This document shows, piece by piece, positions 10,900-29,330 of a stretch of DNA of 64,000 nt. The first letter of the stretch is position 1; every line of letters starts with the position of its first letter. Source of the stretch: Delphinapterus leucas (Eukaryota; Chordata; Mammalia; Artiodactyla; Monodontidae); NCBI RefSeq assembly GCF_002288925.2, contig NW_022098076.1, positions 77,084,009 to 77,148,008 on the forward strand, written 5' to 3'. Made by a program: the position numbers and the translations under genes. The notes beneath the pieces were generated by a model that worked only from the letters and a program-made list of their open reading frames with translations, ran no database searches and had not been told where the DNA came from.

Positions 10900-13268
10900 A
10901 TGGAGTTTCCGGACCTTGGGGCTCACTGTTCGGAGCCGAGCTGTCAGCGGTTGGGTGAGGGGGTGAGGGGCGGAGCAGGCGGGAGGCGGGGCCGGGCGGA
11001 GACGGGCTTGGAACTGCAAGTGGCGGGAAGGGTGGGCTCCCGGGCTGGAAGTGCCCGAGGGAGGCGGGGCTCGAGGTTGGGGCGTGGCTTAAGAGATAGT
11101 GGACTAGGTCAGGGGTGCAGTTCACTGCGAGTACTGCGGCGTTTTCGTTCCCCTGAGCGGAAAGCTTGAGTGAGCGGGAAGGAGGTCGAGGTCCCCCTGG
11201 ACCTGCAGTCCAACCCACTTCCTGCAGATTTTCTGCCGCTCAAGTGCGACGCCTGCTCGGGCATCTTTTGCGCAGACCACGTGGCCTACGCCCAGCATCA
11301 CTGTGGATCTGCTTACCAAAAGGTGAGGGGGCGGTCTGCGGGTGAAAGGGGGCGGATGGAGGATGGCATGCAGAATCTCTGGAACCCCTCTGCCTCCCAT
11401 TTCCTCTCTTTTACTGTCTTTCTGAGACTCAGTGCTGGGAACATTGTTTCCTTTTGCGTTTATGGGGGGTCATGTCCAGGTTCTTTCAGGACCAGAGATT
11501 TGGCTGGTTTGGGAGTAGGCCACAGACCGACCCCTGCTCCCTGACTGTAGGATATCCAGGTACCTGTATGCCCACTCTGTAATGTGCCTGTTCCTGTGGC
11601 CAGAGGGGAGCCCCCTGACCGTGCTGTTGGGGAACACATTGACGGAGACTGCCGCTCTGATCCAGCTCAGCAAAAGCGTAAGGTAAGCGTTGGAGGGGTT
11701 CACCATGGTCACCTGGGACTACAGTTGCCTGGAAGTCTGTACAACTGTTAGGATGAGGTTGAAGGGGGATCAGAGTCTCAGCAGAGACAATCCTCCCTAC
11801 TCCACCTCAGATCTTCACCAATAAGTGTGAACGCTCTGGCTGCCGGCAGCGGGAAATGATGAAACTGACCTGCGACCACTGTGGCCGAAATTTCTGCATC
11901 AAGCACCGTCACCCACTGGACCATGACTGCTCTGGGGAGGGGCACCCCACAAGTAGGGCAGGGTAATTGCAACCAAGTCCTCTACTTGCCTTTGGGACCA
12001 TCCCATCCTTCTGAAACTGACTCAACCTCTGTCATTATAGTTGGGAAGCGTCAACCTGTCCCCTTTGGCTAGGGAGTCTTTTTATTTCCTTTGAAGTGCA
12101 TGTTTTCCAGACCTTGTGGAGGAGTTCCCCTCCAGACTTCCTTGGTCAGGCCAGGGAGGAACATGCAAGCTGACCGTGCCTGGAGGCATGCCAAGAGTGT
12201 CTCTTCCCTACAGACTGGCTGCCATCTCCAGAGCACAAGGCCTAGCTTCTTCTACAAAGACCATCCCCAGCCCAAACCAGACCTTGCCTTCATCTACCTC
12301 TGCCAGCAGGTAGGCCTGCCTGTTTCTCCTCTTCCTTTTTTCCCTTCACATCTCTGACCTCAGCCTCTTGAATGTCTGCCATAGAGCCACAGCTCAGTCT
12401 CCATCCCGGACAGCCTCTCCAGTGATTGCTTTGCAAAATGGCTTGGTGAGTTGGGCAGGGGTCAGATGGACAGAAGCAAACCCAACAGAGAGTAAAGTCC
12501 AAGGCAGCTGGTCTTATTTTTCCTTTTGCAGAGTGAGGATGAGGCTCTGCAACGAGCCCTGGAACTGTCCCTGGCAGAGACCAAACCCCAGGTCCCAAGG
12601 TACCTTCTCTCTGGTGAAAGAGGGTGGGACGTGGGCAAGGGCTCAGTTTGGAGGGAGGTAGGTGGGACCACTCTCATCCAATGCAGGATAACTGTTAGGA
12701 ACTTGGGCTCACAATTAAGCTTTTGAACTATAGTCTATGACCTTTGACAAGTTCTTTAACCCATTAGTCTTAATGCCCTCTATAAAATGGGGACAGTACT
12801 AATACCTTATAGAACCCTACCTATGAAAATTGAGATAATACTCACAAGTGTCCAGCACAGTGATGCCTAACAGATGAGATGCTCACATTTTAGATACTGT
12901 CATCCAGCTTAAGCTGTTCCTCCCTCCCAGTTCTCAGGAGGAAGAAGACTTAGCTTTAGCACAAGCACTATCAGCCAGCGAGGCAGAATACCGACAGCGG
13001 CAGGTATGAGGACGGGGTAGACACAGGCCCTGCGCTGGGAGCAAGTAAGGAGTTTACGGGGGGTTGGGGGGTGCTCTTCCAAGTAGTAGAGTTTGGGAAT
13101 GGTGGTTATCCTTGTGTTTTCAATATGACTCCAGCCCATGCTGAGCTCTGCAGTGAGGACTGTCCCCCTCATTTTCTTGACGTCGAACCCTGTCTTCCTC
13201 TCCTTCCCCTCCCCTTGCTCCAGGCTCAGAGCCGCAGCTTGAAGCCGTCCAACTGCAACCTGTGCTAG
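10900..13268 (+). CDS. ZFAND2B: AN1-type zinc finger protein 2B (AIRAPL)
   Basis: Nine coding exons with GT-AG junctions and consistent phases: 10900-10954, 11228-11322, 11551-11682, 11811-11962, 12214-12309, 12385-12445, 12532-12599, 12931-13003, 13224-13268. The product is 258 aa, close to the human 257. Two AN1 zinc fingers lie at residues ~4-52 (CSEPSC..CDAC..C..H..H) and ~95-142 (CERSGC..CDHC..C). Two ubiquitin-interacting motifs follow at ~185-202 (DEALQRALELSLAE) and ~211-225 (DLALAQALSASEAE). The protein ends in CNLC, a CaaX prenylation signal that anchors it to the ER. The family binds the proteasome and p97/VCP and helps clear or regulate polypeptides at translocation. The start was chosen because MEFPDLG is the family N-terminus. 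No lesion seen. Confidence 0.96.
12680..12880 (+). repeat. MIR in ZFAND2B intron 7
   Basis: Diverged MIR text: ctatgacctttgacaagttc, then ctataaaatggggacagtac. Lies between coding exons 7 and 8. Confidence 0.65.
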
Positions 13269-13599
13269 GGCCTTGGGCTTGGGGAGGGAGGCTCAGCTGA
13301 GGAGGACTGTGGCCCTCGCATCTCTAGGGTCCACAGGGAGAGGAGGCCCGGAGCAGCCTAGAGTGAAGATGAGGAGGAGTGACGTGGAGGCCGCCTGCAG
13401 GGAGCATCAGGAGAAACAGCTTGTGGAGCTGAGCCTACAGATGGCTCTGCTGGCCTCTCCAGCTGCATGGGAGAGAACAGCTCTGAACTGTTCCCTGGCT
13501 GGGCCCTGGCCAGACCCCACATGGCCCCCTGCATCTTGATATCCCCCGTATACTGGGGCTCCCCCCATGTGTAGGGGGCTAGGAGGGGGGGCTAGAAAG

Positions 13600-13605
13600 A
13601 ATAAA
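13600..13605 (+). terminator. ZFAND2B: Poly(A) signal of ZFAND2B
   Basis: AATAAA about 330 bp after the stop codon, in a gggggct...agaaagaataaagaatc context. The ABCB6 signal on the other strand is only about 165 bp further on. Confidence 0.85.
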
Positions 13606-13766
13606 GAATCTTGGCAGTCAGTAAGACACCAAAGTGGTGTGTTTCTTTCTCCTCTCCAACCAAAAACAGAAGAGTCCTGTCAAGAATGCTCACCTGATCT
13701 AAGGGTGGAGGCCCGTTGCAATCCCCCACACCAGAAAGTCACAGTGATCCCAGCTCAGTCCACACT

Positions 13767-13772
13767 TTTATT
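13767..13772 (-). terminator. ABCB6: Poly(A) signal of ABCB6
   Basis: TTTATT on the plus strand, AATAAA in the ABCB6 sense, about 135 bp past its stop codon. Confidence 0.85.
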
Positions 13773-13907
13773 TCCCCCAAAAGTGCTTTTTTGAAAGGCC
13801 CCTTTCCTTCACTGTAGCTAGCACCAAGACCAGGATGAAATATGGCAGGGAAGAGGGGTACAGTGTTATTTCCCTCAGTTATGCTTTGGGAGGGAAGCAT
13901 ACTTTTG

Positions 13908-20715
<6,808 letters not shown>

Positions 20716-21200
20716 GGCAATGCGTGGCCGCCGGCCGAGGCTGAGGGGACTGAGGGACAGGAGAACTGGACCGGCCGCTCGGGGCGGGGCGCGGAATCCC
20801 GGGTATCTCGGGTCATGGAGCCTCGGGGCGCTAAGCCGCGGGGGTCGCGCGGCAGGGACGAACGTGGACCCGGCCACACCACCCCCTCGCTTCGCGCACG
20901 CGCCGCCGCCACGCACTCACGCCGGGGACGTACGCCGTCTCTGCCGTCCGCCCTTAGCTCGCGGCCGGGGACCCCCTGGCCAAGTCGGGGCCCACAGGAA
21001 TGTTCAGCCTCTGCCTCCAGCCGCTCTCTTCCGCAGCAGCCCCGCCCACCAGGGCCGCTCCCAGCTCCTACCCAGGACCCCATTGGCCGAGCGTCTCCGA
21101 AGGGGCGGGGGAATGGTGCACGCTGGGGAAGGCAAAATAGAACAGAGGAGTCGGCATGGTCACGTGCTCAGGGCGGGAAATCTGACCGCACGTCCTGCCG
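20716..21200 (-). promoter_or_regulatory. ABCB6: GC-rich promoter region of ABCB6 with a GTCACGTG box
   Basis: A dense CpG region immediately upstream of the ABCB6 ATG. It includes GC boxes (e.g. ggggcggggcgcgg near 20784) and the E-box/CLEAR-core motif GTCACGTG at 21159-21166. No TATA box is evident. The region lies between the ABCB6 start and the 3' end of ATG9A on the same strand. Confidence 0.65.
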
Positions 21201-21411
21201 GAGTCCTTGACCTCCACGGAACCAGGGATCGGAAGCTGCCCTCTGCTCGCCCAGTAGGTCGGTATATCCAAGCGATCGCATTGGCCAGCTTTCCCACAGA
21301 GCCGACCGGGTCCCCAGCCACCTGGGTGGTTCACACACACCCCACACCCCGCTTGCCCCCAGAACCTTGGCCACTCGAGACAACAAGCCGCGACCTGGTC
21401 AAAATCCCTTC

Positions 21412-21417
21412 TTTATT
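21412..21417 (-). terminator. ATG9A: Poly(A) signal of ATG9A
   Basis: TTTATT on the plus strand gives AATAAA about 1.05 kb past the ATG9A stop. The resulting 3' UTR (about 21400-22461) lies in one exon and ends about 700 bp from the ABCB6 start codon. Confidence 0.8.
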
Positions 21418-22461
21418 AAGGGTTGTCAAGCTGTACACGGTCCCCACCCCACTCCGCTGTAAGTTCGGGCAGCGTAGTTCACCGCTCACCCGCAGCGGAC
21501 CGCAGCTGGGTGAGGGGTGGGGCGAAGGGAAGGAGCCGGGTCCCAGCATGCAATGCGGCAGCCCAAAGCGAAGCCGTCCTGTCGGCCCTCCATCCCCCTC
21601 AAGGGACAGTGGGATGCAGGCCAGAGCTCTCTTGCTGATAGGCAGCCAGTCGAGGGCACACTTCCAGCCCTGTCCATCCCATGTGCAGGTGGTGGGGCGG
21701 GGTACAATAAGCAGCAATAGGGGCCAGGAAGGCCTCAGTCTCCCGGGGGACCCATCTTAAAAGTTGGAGAGGGCAGCAAAGAATTTCCATCCTGCTCCTG
21801 CAATTTAGAAACTTCCTTCTTAGTGTCCAAAGATAGCATGAGGGGAGCTAGGAGCTAAAGCCTCCACACCAAGACAAAGCAAAAGCCGAACAGAAGGGGA
21901 ACAAGCGAACAGAACAGGAGCAAGTGGCACACATGCCAGTGATGTGCAGGAAGCAGGGGAGAGGTGAGCAGGCTGCAGCACTGGGAGAGAACTGGGGGTG
22001 AGGTAAGGGCCACAGCCTGAGCTGCTCATCTGTTCAGGGTGCGGGGAGGGCGGCTGCAGAGGTTGAGGGTCCAGGCCCACCTCCCCACTCCACAGTTGGC
22101 ACAGGTTCTCCCTGCTTGGCAGCTTCTGTGGTGGGCAGTCCTCTGGAGACTTGCAGGGTTGGGTGCAAAGGTGGCAGTACTGGGGCTGGGCTGGGGACCA
22201 GTTTCTAGCACCACACTCTGAGCCAAGGGGTGTCCTGGGGATGAGGCTAGAGTCCTGTGTGCCCTGGTTCCTAGGCCCCCAATCTCTCTCCTGGGGCTGT
22301 GGCGAGCCCAGCATTGGCACCTTCCTTGGCCAGGCACAGACACACAAACACCACACGCGTGGAGCCAGGCAACAGTCAGAGGAGCCCTCCATGGCAGGCG
22401 GATGGGATGGCAGGGCAACGGTGGCCTCCATCCTGGGGCATAGGGACCCCCTCAGCCTCGT

Positions 22462-25400
22462 CTATACCTGTGGAGAGAAAAGGGTTGGTAATGGAGATAG
22501 TCTTCAGCTATCTGCTTACACAACAGAAGCCTGGAGATAAAGGAAACGGAAAACTTGATTCTTGAGGAGGTAAGCAAAGGAAAAATCAAGTCCTGGATTT
22601 CACAGCAGGTGAGGGAAGAAAAGGAAGTGTACTTTGGTGGGGAAGTTGCAGTATCTCTGCCTGAGAGGCCCACCTCCCTTCACATGAGAAGCTTTGACCT
22701 CAGCCTGCAAGTTACTGCTTCTGGCAGTTGTTTTGGGGTCTTGAAGCCCTTACCTTGTGCACCTGAGGGGGAAGCTCATCCTCTGAGCCCTCTTCAGGCA
22801 CGGGCTCTGGGTGCCTTGATGCTGACTGCCCATCTTCAGCCCATCCTCCAAGGGGCAGCCGAGAGAAGTGAGAGGGAGCCCGGGGCACTGTTCCAGGATC
22901 TAAATATACAAGTAAATACTCTTAGAATGAACACAAACAGGAACGAGGAGAAGGGTTCTGGGGCTTTTGGGGGTAGGTGGAAGTGCGGGGGAGGGATTAG
23001 TCTCCTTGGGTCTGGTCCCTCTGACTTCTTTCGTCCCCTAGAGGCCCCAGAAGGATCACCCTTCCCTGAAGACTCTGTGTCCTTCCCAGTGGATACCTGT
23101 GATGCCTCCGTAGCGCCTCTGGAAGCCCCCATGCAGGGCAGTGGTCTCAGGAGCTCCAGGCCGGGATGCAGCACAGGGATAGCTGGCGGAGCGGGGGATA
23201 GGCTGGGGGCCCCGGGCACCCTCTCCCCCCTCTTCGGGGGCACTCTCCCCACTCTCATCACTCTCCCGGCGGTGCCACACATGCCGCTCAGGTTCAGCCT
23301 GGGCCTGCTGCTTGTGGAGCTGCGAAGTGGGGGATTCATTAGTTGGGGACAGAAGAATATCTGTCTGAAATAGCTACCCTCCACCATGGTATCGGCCAGT
23401 TCCCATTTATAGTGCCTCACCTAGAATCACTGACCCAGGGTATCTGATGTGTTAATAATGTGTAACATACACATGATATCTTACAGGTTAAATTCTCAGC
23501 AGATCCCTGGAACAAGCCTGTGCATAAATTGTAATAGCTCTCATTTTCCCCAGTCATTTGATTCTGGAACAAATTGGTTGTGAATCTAAGTGCCAGGAAC
23601 TCTTTTAGGTGCTAGGGATACAGCAGTGAACAAAATAGACAAAAATTCCAACTCCTGTGGGGCTTATACACTTCGGGGAAGTGGGGAAGGATAGATAATA
23701 AACAAATAAATAAGGGAAAAATACAATGTCCCATGGTGCTAAATGCTATGGAGAGAAAAACAGAACAGGAAGGTTCAGGAGGGTAGGCAAGGGAGGCTTT
23801 TACTCAGGGTGGCCAGAGGTGGTCTCATGGGGAAAGAAGGAGCATACTTGAATGAGAAGGAGGGAGCCCTGTGGATATCTCAGGGAAGTAGGTTCTTGGC
23901 AGGGGAAACCACAAGTGCGGAAAAGGCCTGGGCTAAAAAGGACAGGAAGAGGATGTATGTGGGAATGGAGATTGCAGAGCAGGTAAATGGCAGAGAAGAG
24001 ATTTGAACCCAGGTCTTGCTTCACATCTAAAACCCTCTATTCTGTTTTCAGCTGCCACCTTGGTTCTACGACCCTGCCCCTTCCAGCCCACTCACCTGGT
24101 GCATATAGAGGGCATGCAGGCTCATCTCGGTGGATGCATATTCCGACAGCACCAGGCTCTGCAGCTGTCCTTCCCACACACTGCTCCCGGAGCTGGCTGT
24201 CCTGGCATCCACCCTGCCCCCCAGCACAGACAGCAGTCATCAACATTTCTGAGACCCACACAAATTGCTGGGGGCTACTGCCATGCCCTCCTCTCATGGC
24301 CCACCTCTACTCACCCAGAGCCTGTCATGGTGCTGGGAGCCCGGCCTGTGGGAGCCTGACCAGGCTGCAGAGGGGAGAAGGAGCACAGGGCAGAGGCGAC
24401 CTCAGCCCTGTGCCTGGAGCCCTGCAGGTCTCTGGGCAGTGGGGGGCCCCGGCAGGATGAGCCGGCTACCACATTTGCAATAAGGCTCAGTGGCTATGAA
24501 AGAAAAGGGTGGGTAGAATTCTCAGGGCATAGGGATGCCTCTGAGTCCCCCAGTATTCTGCACATTAGGACCCAGTGGCACAGACTGGACAGAAGGAAAC
24601 TGACCCGGTAGGCCCTTCCGCCCCATGCACACGTCCCACGTCCCAGCTCCTGGAGTCCACTCTTCCTGTCATCTCCCAGTCCCTAGGAACGCACCTCAGA
24701 CTCAGATTGTAAGGATTGGATGGACGTAAAGAGTGCATTTTCCGGGAGCAGACCCCCTTGGGCAAGGCCTGCAGCTGCTCCGTCCCGCTGAACTTGCTCC
24801 TTGAGGAAACCGAGGAAGGCCGTGCTCTCACGTGGTGGCTGCCAGCCAGGGTTGGTGATGGCAAAGTGCATGAGTGACAACTCTGTCTTCCCATCCTCGG
24901 CTTGCTGGTACACTGAGGCCTCCGTCTGCCCACCGGACAGCCACTGTACAAGGGAGGCTGCAGTGAGCAGGACTGTCCCCTTACAGGAACCCTTTTTGTA
25001 CCTTTCCTGCCAGTGGGGAGGCCTTGCCCCTGGAGGGCAGAGACCACAATGCACTGCTGTATCTTGTCCAGGGGCCCAGGTGCCCACCCCACGAGTGGCC
25101 ACATGCCAGGCTAGCTGCTTGGTTTGTGCCTTCCAGGGAGCTTGGCCAAGGGTGCAAGTTTAAGGTTATAATCGAGCCCAGGCTCCTGTTTACAAAGCAG
25201 TGTGTGCCCTGGTACAGGGTTGCCCCAAGGCAGGGCTGCCTTTTTGTGATTTGTTGGCTCAGAAGGGTGCCTTTTTGCAGTTTGCCCAAAGACACTGTAT
25301 ATGCCAGCATCACCTCTGGCCAACTGCCCCCCTCCCTCCTTTCCTAATACCTGGGGGTGCCCATGCTGGCGAACATCCATCTGAGCGAAGGAGCAGGTAT

Positions 25401-28400
25401 CTCCGACACCAACGACCTCCACGGTGAAACTCCGGAAGAAGTCTATAATCTCCAGGGCCCGTGGGCGCAGGCAGAAGATGAGGATGAGGGGGGTGACAAT
25501 GGGGCTCAGTAGCTCCTCCAAGATGAACACCTAAAAGGGAAGGGATCAGGGTCACAAGAGAGCAGGAGGGAGCCCAGCCCTCGCCACCAGGCTATCAGCC
25601 AGTCTCTAGCAGGCCCTAACTCCAACTCCACTCACTGCCTTGTACTGGAAGAGCTGGGCAAACTCGTCCCGGGTCTGCGAGCGGTGGGCATTACCCTGCC
25701 AGTGGTCAGGCATGTAGTGGATGTGAGCGAGGATCACGCGGAGCAGCTGCTCAGGGCAGAACACCATGTGCTGGTCCGGAATAAAGGACCTAGTGGGATC
25801 AGGGTCATGGTGAGACATAAGCCCCCAGGAATGCTAGTTGGCTTGCTCCCACCTGCTCCCCTGGCCCACCTGCACACAGTCACGGTGACCCCCAGGAGCG
25901 TGACAGTGGTGAGGACATGTTCCACAGCCAACACATCTTCGTCGTAGATGGTGAGGGCAATAAGCACGGCCAGGATGGAGCCAGCAAAGAAGGCGCAGTT
26001 CTTGGCCAGCAGTGTCAGCAGAGGTGACAAGAAGCAATTCATGTACTTGGATGCGGGCTTGTAGCCTCGGTTGAGGCGGGACTGTAGCTCGTGCTCCAGC
26101 TCGTTGAAGTGGCGGAGGTAGCAGCGGCCGTAGAGCGACCAGCAACGTGCTCCCAGGGCCCCCGGCTCCCGCTTCAGCACCTCGGCGTAACTGAAAAAGG
26201 CATAGAGGATCTGCCAGATGAGGATGAGGGGGCACAGCAGGAAGTTGGCGATGCCAATCCACAGGATGCGGTTGCTGAGACGCTGGGCCAGCTCGAGCCG
26301 TTGTCCCCCACGTTTGTACTCAGCCTTGAGGCTCCATTCATTGAGAAACAGAGAGCCAGGTCCCCAAAAGAGGATCAGCTCGAAGTTGTACTTGAGGCCC
26401 CGAGTGAAGAAGACAACCTCCCCGAGACCGGGCAGGCGGAAGCGCAGAGGCAGGAGGGATTTGTTAACCAGTGCCACCATGTAGTTCTGGAAACGGAGGA
26501 TGCGGTGGTAGATGTCCAGCTCTGTTAGCTCACGTTTGTGGATGCAGATCTGGTGCTCTTTCTGGGTCTGCACAATCCGGGCCTGTACTTCTTGCCACGT
26601 GCAGTATGGAAGCGCAGACTATGGGGTGGGGAAGAGACGAGGGATGGAAGGTGGGGTTGTTGCCTCGGCCCCTTGCCCTGCATGAGCTGTGAGGCTCAGG
26701 GGTCCTCTGAGTGGAGCTTTTAACCGGATGCTCCTTGATCTGCAGAGGACGGCTGAGGCTGCCTGATGCCCAGGAATACAACCCCCCCACCCCCCCGCCG
26801 CTTCCCAAGCTGCAGAAGACGTCCTGGCCTGTGGTTGTAACTGCCCAATTTCCCAGTCTCACCATGGGGATGCGCAGAGCATGCAGGTAGAAGGAGTGGA
26901 TCTCCCAGTAGCAGCAAATGTTATAGATGAACTTGACGAGCCGGTGAACCCAGAAGACACCAGCAATGACGAGGATGGTGATAAGGGAGCCATTTTCCTG
27001 AATCCTGGTGGGGAAAAGAAGGGGAGGAGGAGTGGCCCTTGAGGAGCCTTGGCAGACATGCTGCTGTCCTGAAGGATTTGGAGAGGCTGAGCCTGAGCCT
27101 GTGTTCTGGGGAATGTTACTGCCTCACACTCCACTCCATTCCCCACCTGCTAGCTGAACAACAGGCTCTGGTGCCCTCTGAAGTGCCGCACTTACCTGGC
27201 GCTACAGACTTGGGCAGGCAAAAAGGCATCTGGCAGAGTAACCTTGACAGGCTCGGTAGGGTGAAGACTGTGGTTCACCATCTTGTTGGCAAATAGGATG
27301 TCGTAGTCCACACAGCTGACCAGGAAGGTGGTGAACGCAACCACAAAGAGGAACTGCCTGGGGAGTTGGGAAAAGAGGGCGCAGTCCGAGAGATACCAGT
27401 GAAATAACATGGGAAAAATGAAGAGTCTGGAAGCCCCAGACCAAAATTAGGGAGCAGCCTCTGGGGAAATGGGCTGGAGAACTCCGTGTGGGCTCTCTCT
27501 ACTGCTTGGCCCCAGGGGACCCAAGCCAGCTCCTACTTTTTGCTCTTAGCTTCAGGCACCACAGAATCAGCCTGCTTTTCCACCTCATAGTAATCTCTGC
27601 CACCACTCGCTGGACTCCTTCAAAGGTCTTAAATTGTGGTCTGTGGTCCCCAGTACCTGATTTCCTTTTGAGATGGTAGTTAGAAGCCCTTTGCGGATTT
27701 GAACTCTTTTCTTATGGAGGGAAGGTTTCCCAACCCCTTGACATTTGGCAAAGCCATATGGCTCCTTCCTCCTAGCAGGCTCTCTACTCAGCAGCAGGCC
27801 TAAGGTGCAACCAAGGCAGAACAGAGACATTTTTCTCAAGTGAGTGGCTGGCATCTCTGATACCTCCTGCCTGAACCATGCGCATTCCACTGGAGCTCTG
27901 ATGAAATGATCAAGTCTGACTTCTCTTTGTGGAAGAGACAGGACTTGGAAAGCTTTCCTTATAAGCGAGATTAAAAAAGATAAGGCTGTAAAACGGTGTC
28001 ACACCCAGTCCTTAAACTATAAATGTTTGCAGAGTTTTGAGCCTAGGACTGACTTGCATTGGCGGTTTGGGCCAGGCGTTGAGCTCAAAGAGAGGAAACA
28101 CTGAAATGTATTCCTTCACCACATCGTCCATCCCTTCTTATACTTACATGAGCTCAAAGATCTCCCCGATGAGCATACAAGTGAAGCCATTCTTCTGGTG
28201 TAGATTATAAACGTGTAATTGTTAAGAAAAAGTGGTCTGTATAGACAGCAATTAAGAGCACAGGGACTTCCCTGGTGGTGCAGTGGTTAAGAATCTGCCT
28301 GCCAATGCAGGGGACATGAGTTCGATCCCTGGTCCGGGAAGATCCCACATGGAACAAAGCCCGTGCGCCACAGCTACTGAGCCTGTGCTCTAGAGCCCAT

Positions 28401-29330
28401 GAGCCACAACTACTGAAGCCCACGCTCTTAGAGCCCGTGCTCCGCAACAAGAGAAGCCACCACGATGAGAAGTATGTGCACCGCAACAAAGAGTAGCCCC
28501 TGGTTGCCACAAGTAGAGAAAGCCCGTGCAGAAATGAAGACCCAACACGGCATAAAAAAAAATTAAAAACTTAAAAAAAAAAAAAAGTACAGACTTTGGT
28601 GTCACATACCTGAGCTGAAGTCCTGGCTCTATGACTTTCAAGCTGTGTGACTTTGGCCAAGTTACTTAACCTCTCTAAGCTTTTGTCTGTAGTGGTGTGT
28701 TGGGAATAATAGCACCTGCCTCATAGGATTATTAGGTCTGAGATAGTGCATATAAAGTATTTAACACAGAACTGACACAGAATAAGTCAAATGACATTAA
28801 TTATTATGGTTATTAGCATACCATCAAAAAGAATCACACTCAGAGAGGTTCCTTATAAACTAACACTACAAAATGCAAGGCACGTAGCTCTTGATAAATG
28901 TGAGGTATCATTGTTTATAATGATCATTATTTCTCTAGCCTCTTTCAGGCTCAAGGTGTCTGAAAAGGATTAGAGCCATACCCACACCGACTTCTCATCA
29001 GGGGCCTGGCTTAGAGAGGGGCTATAGGTCCCAGAGCTCCAACACAGAGACACAAAGGATATTCGAGAGAAGAAGAGATCAAGGTTTTCGATGTGGTGCC
29101 AAGGTGCTGTGGGTACAGGAGCAGAGACATCAGAGCCCTGAAGAAGTGGAAGCCCCTGCTCCCTCAGTGTTCCTCCACCAATTCTCCCCCCAAGCCCCAG
29201 CTCTGGCCGTCATGTCCAGGAACTCACACTTGCTCCCCTCAGGGACATGCACCAACAGGTCCTCCTCCCCGGGGGGTGAATCGCTGTAGGAGGCCTCTAG
29301 GCGCTGGTATTCAGTGTCAAACTGCGCCAT
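22462..29330 (-). CDS. ATG9A: Autophagy-related protein 9A
   Basis: Fourteen coding exons, 5' to 3': 29228-29330, 29063-29106, 28148-28212, 27196-27357, 26863-27004, 25870-26618, 25636-25789, 25351-25530, 24695-24943, 24315-24493, 24096-24213, 23097-23319, 22754-22899, 22462-22467. The sum is 2520 nt, 839 aa, identical in length to human. The protein starts MAQFDTEYQRLEASYSDSPP (N-terminal YQRL sorting motif) and has four core membrane helices plus two membrane-embedded re-entrant segments, with a long cytosolic tail. The 749-nt exon holds the central conserved core. ATG9A is the trimeric lipid scramblase of autophagosome formation, cycling between trans-Golgi network and endosomal vesicles. 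The last exon adds only Val and the stop. One donor is GTGCGT (after 24695). The second coding intron is U12-type AT-AC. The frame is intact. Confidence 0.97.
23585..23975 (-). repeat. L2 fragment, reverse orientation, in an ATG9A intron
   Basis: ggtgctagggatacagcagt, gaacaaaatagacaaaaatt and ctaaatgctatggagag match the reverse complement of the L2 3' region. Lies between the exons at 23097-23319 and 24096-24213. Confidence 0.65.
28263..28586 (+). repeat. Long-body CHR SINE inside the ATG9A U12 intron
   Basis: Head ggacttccctggtggtgcag, long body with actactgagcctgtgctcta, and a tail with cataaaaaaaaattaaaaac and poly-A. It starts about 35 nt from the U12 branch site. Confidence 0.93.
28588..28775 (+). 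repeat. MIR in the ATG9A U12 intron
   Basis: Typical MIR text gaagtcctggctctatgact, ttggccaagttacttaacct and cctcataggattattagg, directly after the SINE tail. Confidence 0.8.

Larger units (their letters stand above)
28213..29062 (-). other. ATG9A: U12-type AT-AC intron of ATG9A
   Basis: In the ATG9A sense the exon ending ...TTCTCTCGA is followed by ATATCCTTT, the minor-spliceosome 5' site. The next exon (GTTTATAATCTA, residues VYNL) is preceded by TTCTTAACAATTACAC, a U12 branch site with a terminal AC instead of AG. The branch motif TTCTTAAC is at 28221-28228, about 9-10 nt from the intron end. Joining at these sites preserves phase 0 and the known residues LFFSR/VYNLHQ. The 850-nt intron carries a CHR SINE (28263-28586) and a MIR. 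Confidence 0.93.

Noticed and set aside
10372..11019. 215-residue minus-strand open frame upstream of ZFAND2B
   Set aside because: Lies across the CpG promoter and first exon. The low-complexity Pro/Arg/Ala composition is typical of chance frames in GC-rich DNA.
22555..23373. 272-residue plus-strand open frame
   Set aside because: Covers two ATG9A exons and their intron in antisense; the minus-strand reading is the known ATG9A tail.
28200..28230. Apparent loss of the AG acceptor before an ATG9A exon, first read as a gene-breaking mutation
   Set aside because: The intron has U12 AT-AC ends and a U12 branch site, so the terminal AC is the correct acceptor and the gene is intact.
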